DNA of 64,000 nucleotides from Methylococcales bacterium (GTDB lineage: Bacteria > Pseudomonadota > Gammaproteobacteria > Methylococcales > Methylomonadaceae): positions 18,925 through 82,924 of the forward strand of contig JAPLRZ010000042.1 in the NCBI GenBank assembly GCA_026398895.1. Direction: 5' to 3'. Of the stretch, positions 56,366-64,000 are shown one piece after another. A program made the translations under genes and the position numbers. Every line of letters starts with the position of its first letter. The first letter of the stretch is position 1. The notes beneath the pieces are model-generated. The model did no database searches and was not told the DNA's origin. It was given only the letters and a program-made list of their open reading frames with translations.

Positions 56366-59029
56366 TTAATTTTGTTTAGGTCTAGTTCCTGTACCACCTT
56401 GTTCAGCTTTTGTTTTTGCATACAGTTGTTCTAATTTTCCAAACGCCGACCATAATGAGGTATCCCATACCACTTGATTGCCCATTGATACAATCATGCG
56501 GGTTAATTCTGGGATTTGGTTATTGACCGAGGTTAAGTAAACGGGTTGCACATAAAGAATGGTATTACCCATTGGTAAAATAATCATCCGCCCCAATTCA
56601 ACTTTTGAACCATGCTGATCCCATAAAGTTAGCTTTTCTGAAATTTCGGCGTTTTGATTAATCAAGGCTTCAACTTGGGCAGGGCCGTTGACTTGCACGT
56701 CTTTACCGAATTTATAGACTCTAATATTAGGTTTGTAATCTAGCGTGCAATTAGTTTTGTCTAATATGCTAGCAACACCAATCATACTTAAATTGTTTCT
56801 GTTAATGGGAGTCATGGGGTTAATCATGACAAACTCTTCTTGGTCTTTACAATCCGAGCTAGCAGAGGCATCTGTGACTGGAAAATCCATAGTTTGATAA
56901 TAGGGCATGACAGGCTCACCACGCACATTAGCAAACTGCCATGTTTCGCCTTGTTCATAGAATAAGTCAGGGCTGGTTTGATGATATTTTGCGTAAATCT
57001 TCATTTGCATATAGAAAAGATCACGCGGATAACGCAAATGTGCGCGTAATTCTTTAGGCATGGTACTTAAGTCTTTAAGTAAGCCAGGAAAGGCGCGATT
57101 GTAGGTTTGAATAATAGCATCAGAGGGATCTGATAGATAAAAATCAACTGTGCCGTCAAAAGCATCGACCACTACTTTAACGGAATTACGAATATAGTTA
57201 AATTTTTCATCACTCGCTAAATAATCATCGGCGGCTGGCTTTGAAAGCGGATACCAATTAGAGATGGTATAAGCATCCAATATCCAATAGAACCTATCTT
57301 TTGTTCCGACTAGATAAGGGTCTTTGTCTAACTGAAGAAACGGAGCTATATGATGAACACGCTCAACGATATTTCTGCGTATCATAAGCTGACTTTTGTC
57401 AGTGATATTGGGCGAGAAGAATATTTTTAAATCGTTAAAATATATCGAGAATAAAGCTTTTTTGAAAATATTGGAAATAGGTATTCCACCTTTGCCAGTA
57501 TAATCATGCTCTTCACTCTGATCTGAACTTTCGATACCAAGTACCTTAAGATTATTAGGTACTATCGCGTAATTATATTTGGCTTCACCGAAGTAAATAT
57601 CTGGGTTCTTAATAGTGAAATTACTCACATCAGAATTCATATTTAAATCGCGTAAATACCACACCAGTGGTTTACCTGCATCTTGAGCTGCTGGTGATAC
57701 TACCGCACCTACACCGTGGGTATAGCGCAAATGGGTATTTTCCCAATTTTGAGCCGCCATAGGTAATTTAGAGATATTAATTTCTCTGGCAGCAAGATTG
57801 ACCTGTCGAATATGTCCGAGTAAATCATAACGGTCTTCATCTACCGAATTAAAATGGTAATAAGGTCTAATTTCTTGTAATTGTTGATAGGCATGAATGA
57901 GAAATTCTCTGTCCCAAATAGGAATATTTTCAAAGCGTTTTTGCGTCGCCCACGATTTAATATCTTCTGTGGCATCTTGTTTAATATCCAAATTTTCAAC
58001 CGTAATATTATCTAAATTATATGCCTTTAATGTGGAATCAATATTCGCCTGCATAAACGGTCTTTCTATGGCGACAGGATTAGGAATCACAATAAACTTT
58101 TCAATGAGCTGTGGTAAAAACTCTACTTTTGATAAGCCCAACATGAATAAAAAAGCCAGCAATGAGATTGAAAAAGGGGCTTTAATTCGGTGCTTCGGCG
58201 AAAAAATAAACAAGATTGCCGAGATTGCGGTCGCTAGAAAAGTAGCAATACCCAGCCAAAGAATAGGTAGCCGATAGCGTATTTCTATCGTACCAGGGCC
58301 ATAAAATATAGGCTCATGGGCGTTGGTATGTAGCAAAGAAAAGCGTTCCAGCAAAAAACCCCAAACGACAAAAATCACCACAAAACCAATTAAAGTCGTT
58401 AAATGTACCTTCGCACCCGTCTGGTATTCTTTACGCTGATTGGGTACGAAAATATGTTCTAGCCAATATAAGATGCCTACAAAAAAGAATATCAGCGTTG
58501 CCGTTATCAATAATTCTTGCTGAATCAGCATATACATTGGATAAGAAAACATATAAAAGCTGACATCATTGCCATAGATGGATTCAGTTACCCCTGAGTT
58601 CTTACTAAAAAAGAATAATAAGGCTAGCTTCCATTCTTTGTAAAAAGGCATGGCAACAAAAATAGCGAGTATTAGCGATATGGGGGTATATATTTTTACC
58701 GACCAATTCATGAATAAATCAGCGATACGTTGAAAACGCAGCCGCTTGGCAACATTGTCAACAATCTCATCGCTTGGATTTAAGCCTATATAGCGGGATG
58801 CAAACCAAAAATGTAAAAAGAAAATCGCAAAGAAAAACAGTGTTACTCCACCGAAAATAAAAAACTTATATAGTAATCTCAGCCAAAAATAACCATCAAT
58901 ATTTAATGATTGATACCACCATAGATCAACGAAAAAATCGCGAAATATGAAGTGAAAAGCGAAAAATACAATAACAGCAATAACAAGTGTTACTCCAATC
59001 AACGCAGGGAAAAGTGTAAGTTTCCGCAT
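56366..59029 (-). CDS. UPF0182 family large membrane protein
   Basis: An 887-residue protein of the UPF0182 (COG1615) family, found in actinobacteria, cyanobacteria and some proteobacteria; function unknown. The N-terminal third has about seven membrane helices, with a WWYQSLNIDGYFWLRLLYK loop after the first, a typical feature, and FEFLPQL-like KVEFLPQLIEKFIV near 300. The remaining about 570 residues are a large extracytoplasmic part with TRYT-like HLRYTHGVGAVVSPAA near 435, YYGE-like IYFGEAKYNYAIV near 490, and YPRDLFYMQMKIYAKYH near 670. The length is close to the family norm. It stands alone between two signalling blocks. Confidence 0.88.
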   Translation of the reverse strand: MRKLTLFPALIGVTLVIAVIVFFAFHFIFRDFFVDLWWYQSLNIDGYFWLRLLYKFFIFGGVTLFFFAIFFLHFWFASRYIGLNPSDEIVDNVAKRLRFQRIADLFMNWSVKIYTPISLILAIFVAMPFYKEWKLALLFFFSKNSGVTESIYGNDVSFYMFSYPMYMLIQQELLITATLIFFFVGILYWLEHIFVPNQRKEYQTGAKVHLTTLIGFVVIFVVWGFLLERFSLLHTNAHEPIFYGPGTIEIRYRLPILWLGIATFLATAISAILFIFSPKHRIKAPFSISLLAFLFMLGLSKVEFLPQLIEKFIVIPNPVAIERPFMQANIDSTLKAYNLDNITVENLDIKQDATEDIKSWATQKRFENIPIWDREFLIHAYQQLQEIRPYYHFNSVDEDRYDLLGHIRQVNLAAREINISKLPMAAQNWENTHLRYTHGVGAVVSPAAQDAGKPLVWYLRDLNMNSDVSNFTIKNPDIYFGEAKYNYAIVPNNLKVLGIESSDQSEEHDYTGKGGIPISNIFKKALFSIYFNDLKIFFSPNITDKSQLMIRRNIVERVHHIAPFLQLDKDPYLVGTKDRFYWILDAYTISNWYPLSKPAADDYLASDEKFNYIRNSVKVVVDAFDGTVDFYLSDPSDAIIQTYNRAFPGLLKDLSTMPKELRAHLRYPRDLFYMQMKIYAKYHQTSPDLFYEQGETWQFANVRGEPVMPYYQTMDFPVTDASASSDCKDQEEFVMINPMTPINRNNLSMIGVASILDKTNCTLDYKPNIRVYKFGKDVQVNGPAQVEALINQNAEISEKLTLWDQHGSKVELGRMIILPMGNTILYVQPVYLTSVNNQIPELTRMIVSMGNQVVWDTSLWSAFGKLEQLYAKTKAEQGGTGTRPKQN

Positions 59030-59465
59030 AGAATCCTCTTTTAAGTAGAATGCGTAGTGAACAGTAGTGAGTAATAGACAGTCTGAACCTATAGTTATGT
59101 CGGTATTCTAACACTCAATAACTGATGTTACGCATATCACCCAAAAAAGCTTATGATTTGCAACATAGAAAAAGAAAAGCTTGAGACCCAAGGTTGTAAG
59201 TAGCTGATGATATATTTTTAACATTTGGTTAGCAGGGAAATTTACAGTGCTTTCAGTTTCTATTAATTACTCGAAATGGAGTACAAACCTAGGTTTGTAT
59301 TCCTAATAAGTTGATACATAAAAGGATTTCGGTATTCTGGAGTGCAAGCTCCGCTTGCAAGTGCAGGCAGAGCCTGCATTCCAGCGTTTTGTGTTTACCT
59401 GAAAACTTATTTATGACTACTTACTACTTAGCGCACCTTATCGCGTTATTTTAAGTGTTGGTACA
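59030..59465. other. Intergenic region with two small palindromes
   Basis: GAGTACAAACCTAGGTTTGTA (59279 onward) is a copy of the palindrome that ends pqqB. At about 59338-59385 CTGGAGTGCAAGCTCCGCTT and a GCAGAGCCTGCATTCCAG arm form a second element, related to one near 61861. No gene is supported. Confidence 0.65.
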
Positions 59466-60446
59466 TCAACCCCAGTGTTCTTTGATATTACAAATATCGG
59501 ATAAAATGCTTTCAAATTTATTCACTAATCGCGGTTCAAAATGCTTTCCTGAGCCTTTCTTAATTTCAGTGACAGCCTCTTCAACTGACCATGCTTTTTT
59601 ATAGGGTCTATTCATCGTCAACGCATCGAAAACATCAACGATAGCCACAATACGCGCTGATTCAGGTATTGCTTCTCCGCTAAGCCCTTGTGGGTATCCG
59701 CTACCATCCCATTTTTCATGGTGGTAAAGAGCAATTTCTGCTGCCATTTTAAAGACGGGTGAATGACCTCGATTAAGAATTTCATAACCAATTTGGGAAT
59801 GTGTTTTCATTATCACCCATTCATCGGGTGTTAATGACTCAGGTTTTCGTAATATCGCATCGGGGATACCGATTTTTCCTGTATCGTGCATGGGCGCGGC
59901 TAATTCGAGTAATTTACTTTTTAATCCCCAACCACATTCATCGGCAAGCTGTGCTGCATAAGCTGCCATTCGCCAAATATGCACGCCCGTATCAGTATCG
60001 TTATAGTGTCCAGCCGCGCCTAACATATAAATAGCGTCTCTATAACTTTCTTCTAATATTTCGGTTTTAACTAACGACAAATGAATCCGTACTCGCGCTA
60101 ACACAATAGCAGGTGAAAAAGGTTTGGTAATGTAATCAACCGCGCCAGCTTTTAAACCAATTTCTTCATCTTGATTACTGTTCATCGCAGTCACAAAAAT
60201 AATCGGTATCTGCTCTGTATTTGGATTTCCTTTCAATTGTTTACAAACTTCGTAACCATCCATATCAGGAAGATTAATGCCTAATAAAATAAGCGATAGA
60301 TTATGTTTTTCTGCGGCAGCCAAGGTACTTGCGCCATTTTTTGCATACACTAATTGATACTTATCGCCGAGTATTTCACGCATCGCCGCTAAATTAGCGG
60401 GTTCATCATCCACAATCAGAATAAATGGTGGTTGGGTATCAAACAT
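59466..60446 (-). CDS. HD-GYP response regulator (RpfG-like c-di-GMP phosphodiesterase)
   Basis: A 326-residue two-domain protein. Receiver (about 8-125): LIVDDEPANLAAMREIL, phospho-acceptor Asp in LILLGINLPDMDGYEV, where the usual Asp position reads LLGI, so the aspartate at the phosphorylation site appears to be replaced by Gly (L-L-G-I-N instead of L-L-D-I-N). HD-GYP domain (about 150-315): HDTGKIGIPDAIL with the HD pair, HHEKWDGSGYP with HHE and GYP, and DVFDALTMNRPYKKAW. Such proteins hydrolyse c-di-GMP. Its ATG overlaps the preceding REC-HPt gene by eight bases. Confidence 0.9.
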   Translation of the reverse strand: MFDTQPPFILIVDDEPANLAAMREILGDKYQLVYAKNGASTLAAAEKHNLSLILLGINLPDMDGYEVCKQLKGNPNTEQIPIIFVTAMNSNQDEEIGLKAGAVDYITKPFSPAIVLARVRIHLSLVKTEILEESYRDAIYMLGAAGHYNDTDTGVHIWRMAAYAAQLADECGWGLKSKLLELAAPMHDTGKIGIPDAILRKPESLTPDEWVIMKTHSQIGYEILNRGHSPVFKMAAEIALYHHEKWDGSGYPQGLSGEAIPESARIVAIVDVFDALTMNRPYKKAWSVEEAVTEIKKGSGKHFEPRLVNKFESILSDICNIKEHWG

Positions 60447-61593
60447 TTTCAGCTCCTAAAGAAAGATCGCATTCATTTGCTAATTTTATAATTTCTGATT
60501 TTGCCAATGGAAAATCAAAGAAATCGAGTGCAAGTTTAAGTGGTTCAATACGTTCTGTCGTTAAATACTCACTCAATTCGTTGAGTGTAGCAGTCAGACC
60601 ATCGGGGCTATCTTGTTCTACGGTTTGCAAAACTACCGTAAGTAATTCTGAAATAATGTTACCGTCAAAGTCTTTTACCGCTAAGTCTATCGTTTGTTTT
60701 GCACTGGCATAGTCATGAATAAAATTTTGTGCTGCGTCAATCGCCATTTTTAAGCGTCCAAAAATTTCATTGGTATCCAGATTATGGTCTATCAATTCAT
60801 CAATTTCATGCGCAATATCACTTATTTCAATCAGTCCTAGCATTTTTGCCGTGCCTTTAATTTTATGTATTAAAGCAGCAAATTCTTCAGAGCTTGTCTT
60901 ACTAATAATGTTCAGTGACTCGCAATCCTGCAAAAATTTAACAAGATAGCGTTTATAAACATCAACATCCCCCCGCGTTTCTAGGGCAGACTCTATATCA
61001 ACACCAGAGAATTGAATAGCAGTACTCAATGATTTTTCAATCAAGGGTGTTTCTCGATTTACTATCACCAAATCTGTTTTCTTGGCAAGTTTTGCAATTA
61101 AATTCACCGCTTGTTCAACATCAAATGGTTTGGCAATAAAATCATTCATACCCGCCGATGTTGCCTTTTCAATTTGTGATTTAAAAACCCCTGCACTCAA
61201 TGCAACAATAGGCAAATCCATTAACGCTGGTATTTGGCGAATTAAACCAGTGGTTTGATAACCATCCATGATAGGCATTTGAATATCCATCAAGACGAGA
61301 TCAACGTTATCAATATTATTTTTCAGATAGTCAACGGCTTTTTGACCATTATCCATCGTTATAACTAGCGCACCTTCGGCTTTAAATACCCGACTTGCCA
61401 CTTCAAGATTGATGTCATTATCATCGACAACTAAAAGAGTAAGTCCTTTAAGGCGTTTTAATAGCAACGCATTTGAAAGTGGTTTTTTAGGCTGTGTTTC
61501 TTTATGTTCTTGCGTTGCTTTTATGTTAGTAAATACAATGATAAGGCAGAAAATACAAAGCAAGAAGCTGTTTGGATTTTCATTGATGCCCAA
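60439..61593 (-). CDS. REC-HPt protein, remnant of a hybrid kinase
   Basis: A frame of up to 384 residues. Receiver at about 50-165 (LLVVDDNDINLEVASRVF, LVLMDIQMPIMDGYQ, VALSAGVF, FIAKPFD) and an HPt-like domain at about 205-295 (phospho-acceptor His in LIHKIKGTAKMLGL). The 40 residues before the receiver have no credible start codon (first is a TTG without ribosome site at 61593) and the linker SKKPLSN-like KETQPKKPLSN is the stretch that normally follows an ATPase domain. An N-terminal membrane fragment lies in another frame just upstream. The REC-HPt part is probably what is left of a hybrid kinase and may or may not be translated. Confidence 0.6.
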   Translation of the reverse strand: MGINENPNSFLLCIFCLIIVFTNIKATQEHKETQPKKPLSNALLLKRLKGLTLLVVDDNDINLEVASRVFKAEGALVITMDNGQKAVDYLKNNIDNVDLVLMDIQMPIMDGYQTTGLIRQIPALMDLPIVALSAGVFKSQIEKATSAGMNDFIAKPFDVEQAVNLIAKLAKKTDLVIVNRETPLIEKSLSTAIQFSGVDIESALETRGDVDVYKRYLVKFLQDCESLNIISKTSSEEFAALIHKIKGTAKMLGLIEISDIAHEIDELIDHNLDTNEIFGRLKMAIDAAQNFIHDYASAKQTIDLAVKDFDGNIISELLTVVLQTVEQDSPDGLTATLNELSEYLTTERIEPLKLALDFFDFPLAKSEIIKLANECDLSLGAENV

Positions 61594-61757
61594 TCTAAAT
61601 AGATAGACTTCAAAATATCTTTATCGAAAATCCAGCCTATGACAACAAGCAAAGTAATTACCAATATCGTCGCTGATATTATTTTTACATAGCGGGTAAA
61701 AAGGATTAACTGCGCTTTATCTACTGTTGTTTCAAGACTATCTTCTATTGATTTCAT
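61521..61757 (-). pseudogene. N-terminal membrane fragment of a sensor kinase
   Basis: An ATG at 61757 opens a 78-codon frame with one helix (ISATILVITLLVVIGWIF) and a second starting at MKIQTASCFVFSALSLYLL, a layout of sensor kinases whose next helix pair reads PNTALCF. It ends at a stop inside the start of the REC-HPt frame. The whole sensory and catalytic core between them is missing, so an internal deletion plus frameshift is the likely history. Confidence 0.65.
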
Positions 61758-62213
61758 GATTTTTAGTTTTTGGGATTAAAGAGCAATGAGATATGCCGAA
61801 GATAGGCGGGCGCATCATTCTAATTAAGGTAAGTGCGTGACAATAAGTTTGCGTGTATTTAGGAGTGCAAGCTTTGCTTGCAAGTCAGGCAAAGCCTGAC
61901 CTCCAACGTTAAGCAATACATTCTTACTTGTTACTAAGAACTTAGTGGGTTAAATCTGTGCTTTTCCTACATTTGGATTCCTCCGACTATAGTTCGGAGT
62001 CCAAGGCATGACTTGGGCTTTTAAAAAACGTCCAAAACGTGTTTTGGACCCCGTGTAACAGACACACCCACTACCCTAATTAATTCACTCGAAACAGCGT
62101 GTTTCGTACCTCGACGGTATCACACATCAGTAGCTGAACAAACGTTTTCTGGTATTAGTGGCGAGGTTAAGCGGTTCGACAAGCTCACAGCCCACCACAA
62201 ACGGCACAATTAA
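61758..62213. other. Intergenic region made mainly of palindromes
   Basis: At 61861-61906 GGAGTGCAAGCTTTGCTTGC is paired with GGCAAAGCCTGACCTCC; at 61979-62053 GATTCCTCCGAC, GGACCCC and CAAAACGTGTTTTGG pieces form further hairpins; at 62171-62204 GGTTCGACAAGCTCAC is a decayed member of the CCGTTCG family. No gene is supported. Confidence 0.65.
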
Positions 62214-62942
62214 CTATAGTAGCCGTTTTATATCTGGGTAGTTATTCAGTAACTGTTGACGAAAACTTTCAATCGCTGTTTCATCGTGACGTTGTGTTCT
62301 TGGAATGGGGACGACAATATCACTAATTACCCTCATTGGAGTTGACGCTAGAAAAATCAGTCTATCTGCGAGAGTAATGGCTTCGCGTAAATCATGAGTC
62401 ACAAACAACACCGTGTGGGGACGTTGTTGCCACAGTTGTAATAATAAACTTCTCACATCTCGTGCGGTCGGTGGGTCTAGCGAAACAAATGGTTCATCCA
62501 TTAGTAATAAATCTGGATTGACTGCAAAGGCACGAATGATAGCGACACGGCGATTCATACCGACAGACAAGCGTTCGGGGTATTCGTGTTGTACTTTCGT
62601 GAGCTGCATAAAATCTAATAACGCATCAATCACAGCGGGAGATTGATTGGGTGCTAACACCAATTCAATATTTTCTCGCACTGTGCGCCACGGCAATAAA
62701 CGCGGATTTTGAAAAATGTAGCCAATTTTAGGCGTGGTGTGTTGCTCACCTACTTGAATATCACCCTCGTAGTGCGTATCCAAACCCGATAGACAATTTA
62801 ATAAAGTCGTTTTGCCACATCCTGATGAACCCACCAAGCACACAAATTCATTGGATGTCAGCGACAACTGGAAATTCTTAATGGTCGGCTGTGTCGCACC
62901 TGCGTAAGTTTTATTATCGATGGTAATTTGCACATCGGTCAT
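62214..62942 (-). CDS. ABC transporter ATPase (NitT/TauT type)
   Basis: A 242-residue ATPase, starting at the ATG at 62942 that overlaps the permease stop by four bases (ATGA). Walker A is [16 protein letters not shown] near 37, the Q-loop YIFQNPRLLPWR near 75, Walker B LLLMDEPFVSLD near 155 and the switch His in FVTHDLREA. The signature loop reads LSVGMNRRVAI instead of LSGGM/Q, losing one Gly. The family moves nitrate, taurine or sulfonates. The substrate-binding partner is not adjacent; the only candidate here is at 28958-29914. Confidence 0.92.
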   Translation of the reverse strand: MTDVQITIDNKTYAGATQPTIKNFQLSLTSNEFVCLVGSSGCGKTTLLNCLSGLDTHYEGDIQVGEQHTTPKIGYIFQNPRLLPWRTVRENIELVLAPNQSPAVIDALLDFMQLTKVQHEYPERLSVGMNRRVAIIRAFAVNPDLLLMDEPFVSLDPPTARDVRSLLLQLWQQRPHTVLFVTHDLREAITLADRLIFLASTPMRVISDIVVPIPRTQRHDETAIESFRQQLLNNYPDIKRLL

Positions 62943-63682
62943 CGCCGCCACCGTAAGGCTTTTTTATCCAAGGGCTTTAAAATAAAACATTCTATCAATT
63001 GAATCACCGCAACAAAGGCAATGGTGTAAGCCAAAATACTCGCCACATCAAACATCTGAAAAAATAAATGCAGTTGATAGCCCATGCCGTTACTGCGCCC
63101 CAATAATTCCACCACCAAAATAATTTTCCAAATCAATGCCAGCCCTGAGCGAGTCGCACCCATCAAAAATGGCTGTAATTGCGGCAAAATAACGTGACGC
63201 AAGGTTTTAGTTTTACTGAAATGATAACACCGCGCCATATCCATTAAATCAGTATCTAAGGCGCGAGTGCCTTCACGAATCGTCACTATCACATTAGGCA
63301 ATTTATTAATCACCACCGCAAGAATCGCGGTAGATTCCACCAAACCAAACCAAACGTAACATAAAATAATCGTTACCAACGCGGGGACATTAAGAAAAAT
63401 CACCAGCCAATTATCAAAAAACGCATTCAGTGCTTTATTGCGTCCTAGGGCTATACCGATAGCACAGCCTAATAGCATGGAAATGGTAAAACTAATCACC
63501 AAACGCAACAACGTCATGCCCAAGTGAAACGGCAATTGCCCTGACACAATGGCTTGCCAGAAGACTATGGCGACCACTTGTGGTGTTGGTAAAGTATTGC
63601 TATGGGAATAACTTGCCACGGCTTGCCATAAAGCTAAAAAAATCACTAATGATAAGCTGGGCAGGTATTTGTTGGATTGCAT
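62939..63682 (-). CDS. ABC transporter permease (NitT/TauT type)
   Basis: A 247-residue membrane component with about six helices. The coupling-helix region is DMARCYHFSKTKTLRHVILPQLQPFLMGATRSGL near 145-180 (EAA-like loop; key pattern A-x3-G-x-... -P), and TAILAVVINKLPNVIVTIREG precedes it. It is the typical SsuC/TauC partner of the ATPase gene, with which it is translationally coupled. Upstream of it, on the same strand, lies a fragment identical in type to the end of the SGNH gene at 31668-32693. Confidence 0.9.
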   Translation of the reverse strand: MQSNKYLPSLSLVIFLALWQAVASYSHSNTLPTPQVVAIVFWQAIVSGQLPFHLGMTLLRLVISFTISMLLGCAIGIALGRNKALNAFFDNWLVIFLNVPALVTIILCYVWFGLVESTAILAVVINKLPNVIVTIREGTRALDTDLMDMARCYHFSKTKTLRHVILPQLQPFLMGATRSGLALIWKIILVVELLGRSNGMGYQLHLFFQMFDVASILAYTIAFVAVIQLIECFILKPLDKKALRWRR

Positions 63683-63747
63683 TTATTAACCTTGGTTTTG
63701 GCTAGAATTAGGCGTAGCGGTAATCCGCATGATGCCAATGCTAACCC

Positions 63748-63860
63748 TAATCACACTTTTCAGAGAATACATTATGATGTATCGAGTTAATGAACAGTTC
63801 TGTTCGAATTGCCTGTCCTTCACTGTTTAAATGCAGGTTGGAATCAAAAAAGTATTTCCT
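63748..63860 (-). pseudogene. Duplicated 3' end of the SGNH gene
   Basis: The minus strand carries a close copy of bases about 32577-32690: the coding stretch FDSNLHLNSEGQAIRTELF continues with a HHNVFSEKCD end and a TAG stop. There is one extra T in the seven-T run before GATTCC, so it is out of frame with anything upstream, and homology starts abruptly at AGGAAATAC. It is a partial duplicate, not a gene. Confidence 0.85.
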
Positions 63861-63866
63861 TAGAAG

Positions 63867-64000
63867 TTACGCATTGACGGAGGATTCAAATTGTGGGTTC
63901 AAATGTTGCATGGTTGGCATAAAGCCAGCAATGAACGAAGCAATCACCTCGTTAAACAAATCTCTCTGTAGTCGATAACAGTTACTAATGACCGCCATAG
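63867..64000 (-). CDS. Possible 3' end of an unidentified gene (partial)
   Basis: A minus-strand frame is open from the window edge to a TAA at 63867 and reads VISNCYRLQRDLFNEVIASF then IAGFMPTMQHLN before the stop. I recognise no family, and the stretch is too short to prove coding. It sits directly beside the SGNH fragment, so it may be the neighbour into which that duplicate was joined. Confidence 0.25.
   Translation of the reverse strand, partial: MAVISNCYRLQRDLFNEVIASFIAGFMPTMQHLNPQFESSVNA

Overview
This window reads as chromosomal DNA of a Gram-negative gammaproteobacterium, most likely a methylotroph of the Methylococcales (methanotroph) type. Seen directly: a bamA-skp-fabZ-lpxA-rnhB envelope cluster, the gammaproteobacterial EF-P modification set (epmA, efp with Lys34, epmB), a coaBC-dut-(AlgC-type extension)-argB order, pqqA-pqqB for the methanol dehydrogenase cofactor PQQ, an NAD-type molybdenum formate dehydrogenase subunit and a HypX-type protein. 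The assignment to methanotrophs is inference; no methane monooxygenase or methanol dehydrogenase gene is in the window.

Layout. 1-0.6 kb: the start of a pilS-type sensor kinase (cut by the edge). 0.7-7.4 kb: sucCD, a DedA protein, lgt-thyA and a large DUF2339 membrane protein, followed by a decayed second copy of the thyA 3' end. 7.9-20 kb: a secreted unknown, an SDR plus a spore-photoproduct-lyase-like radical SAM protein, proC-yggT, a DUF4124 protein, argB, a stand-alone AlgC-type sensor domain, dut, coaBC, radC, a YigZ protein and a fused peptide ABC ATPase. 20-24.4 kb: a DUF2380-like protein, ampD, pqqA, pqqB, then a scrap zone with an IS4-type transposase remnant, a lipoprotein and one integron-type cassette (HEPN-like gene plus attC). 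24.4-33.5 kb: formate dehydrogenase alpha, a phosphotransferase, a lone TauA/SsuA-like binding protein, an MBOAT/SGNH acylation pair and a small actin-depolymerising-factor (coactosin-like) protein. 33.6-41.5 kb: lipid A/outer-membrane assembly genes and the EF-P genes. 41.7-48.3 kb: an HTH-like protein and a small N/Q-rich protein, transposon debris, then a PchR-like regulator, a TonB receptor and a His-rich secreted amidohydrolase. 48.8-61.8 kb: hypX followed by a signalling block (REC proteins, MHYT histidine kinase, hybrid kinase), a UPF0182 membrane protein, an HD-GYP regulator and a broken hybrid kinase. 62.2-63.7 kb: ATPase and permease of a nitrate/sulfonate-type ABC transporter.

Most long gaps hold palindromic extragenic repeats of several families; no REP-associated transposase is present. 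Several of these repeats sit beside duplicated 3' gene ends (thyA, epmB, the SGNH gene), so the window records repeated small duplications and rearrangements. No CRISPR array, rRNA or tRNA was recognised.

The most unusual item is the 137-residue ADF-homology/coactosin-like protein at 32820-33233, a fold tied to actin binding in eukaryotes and very unexpected in a bacterium. Next are the solitary attC-bearing cassette, the duplicated SGNH 3' end that links the split ABC transporter loci, and the thyA ghost.
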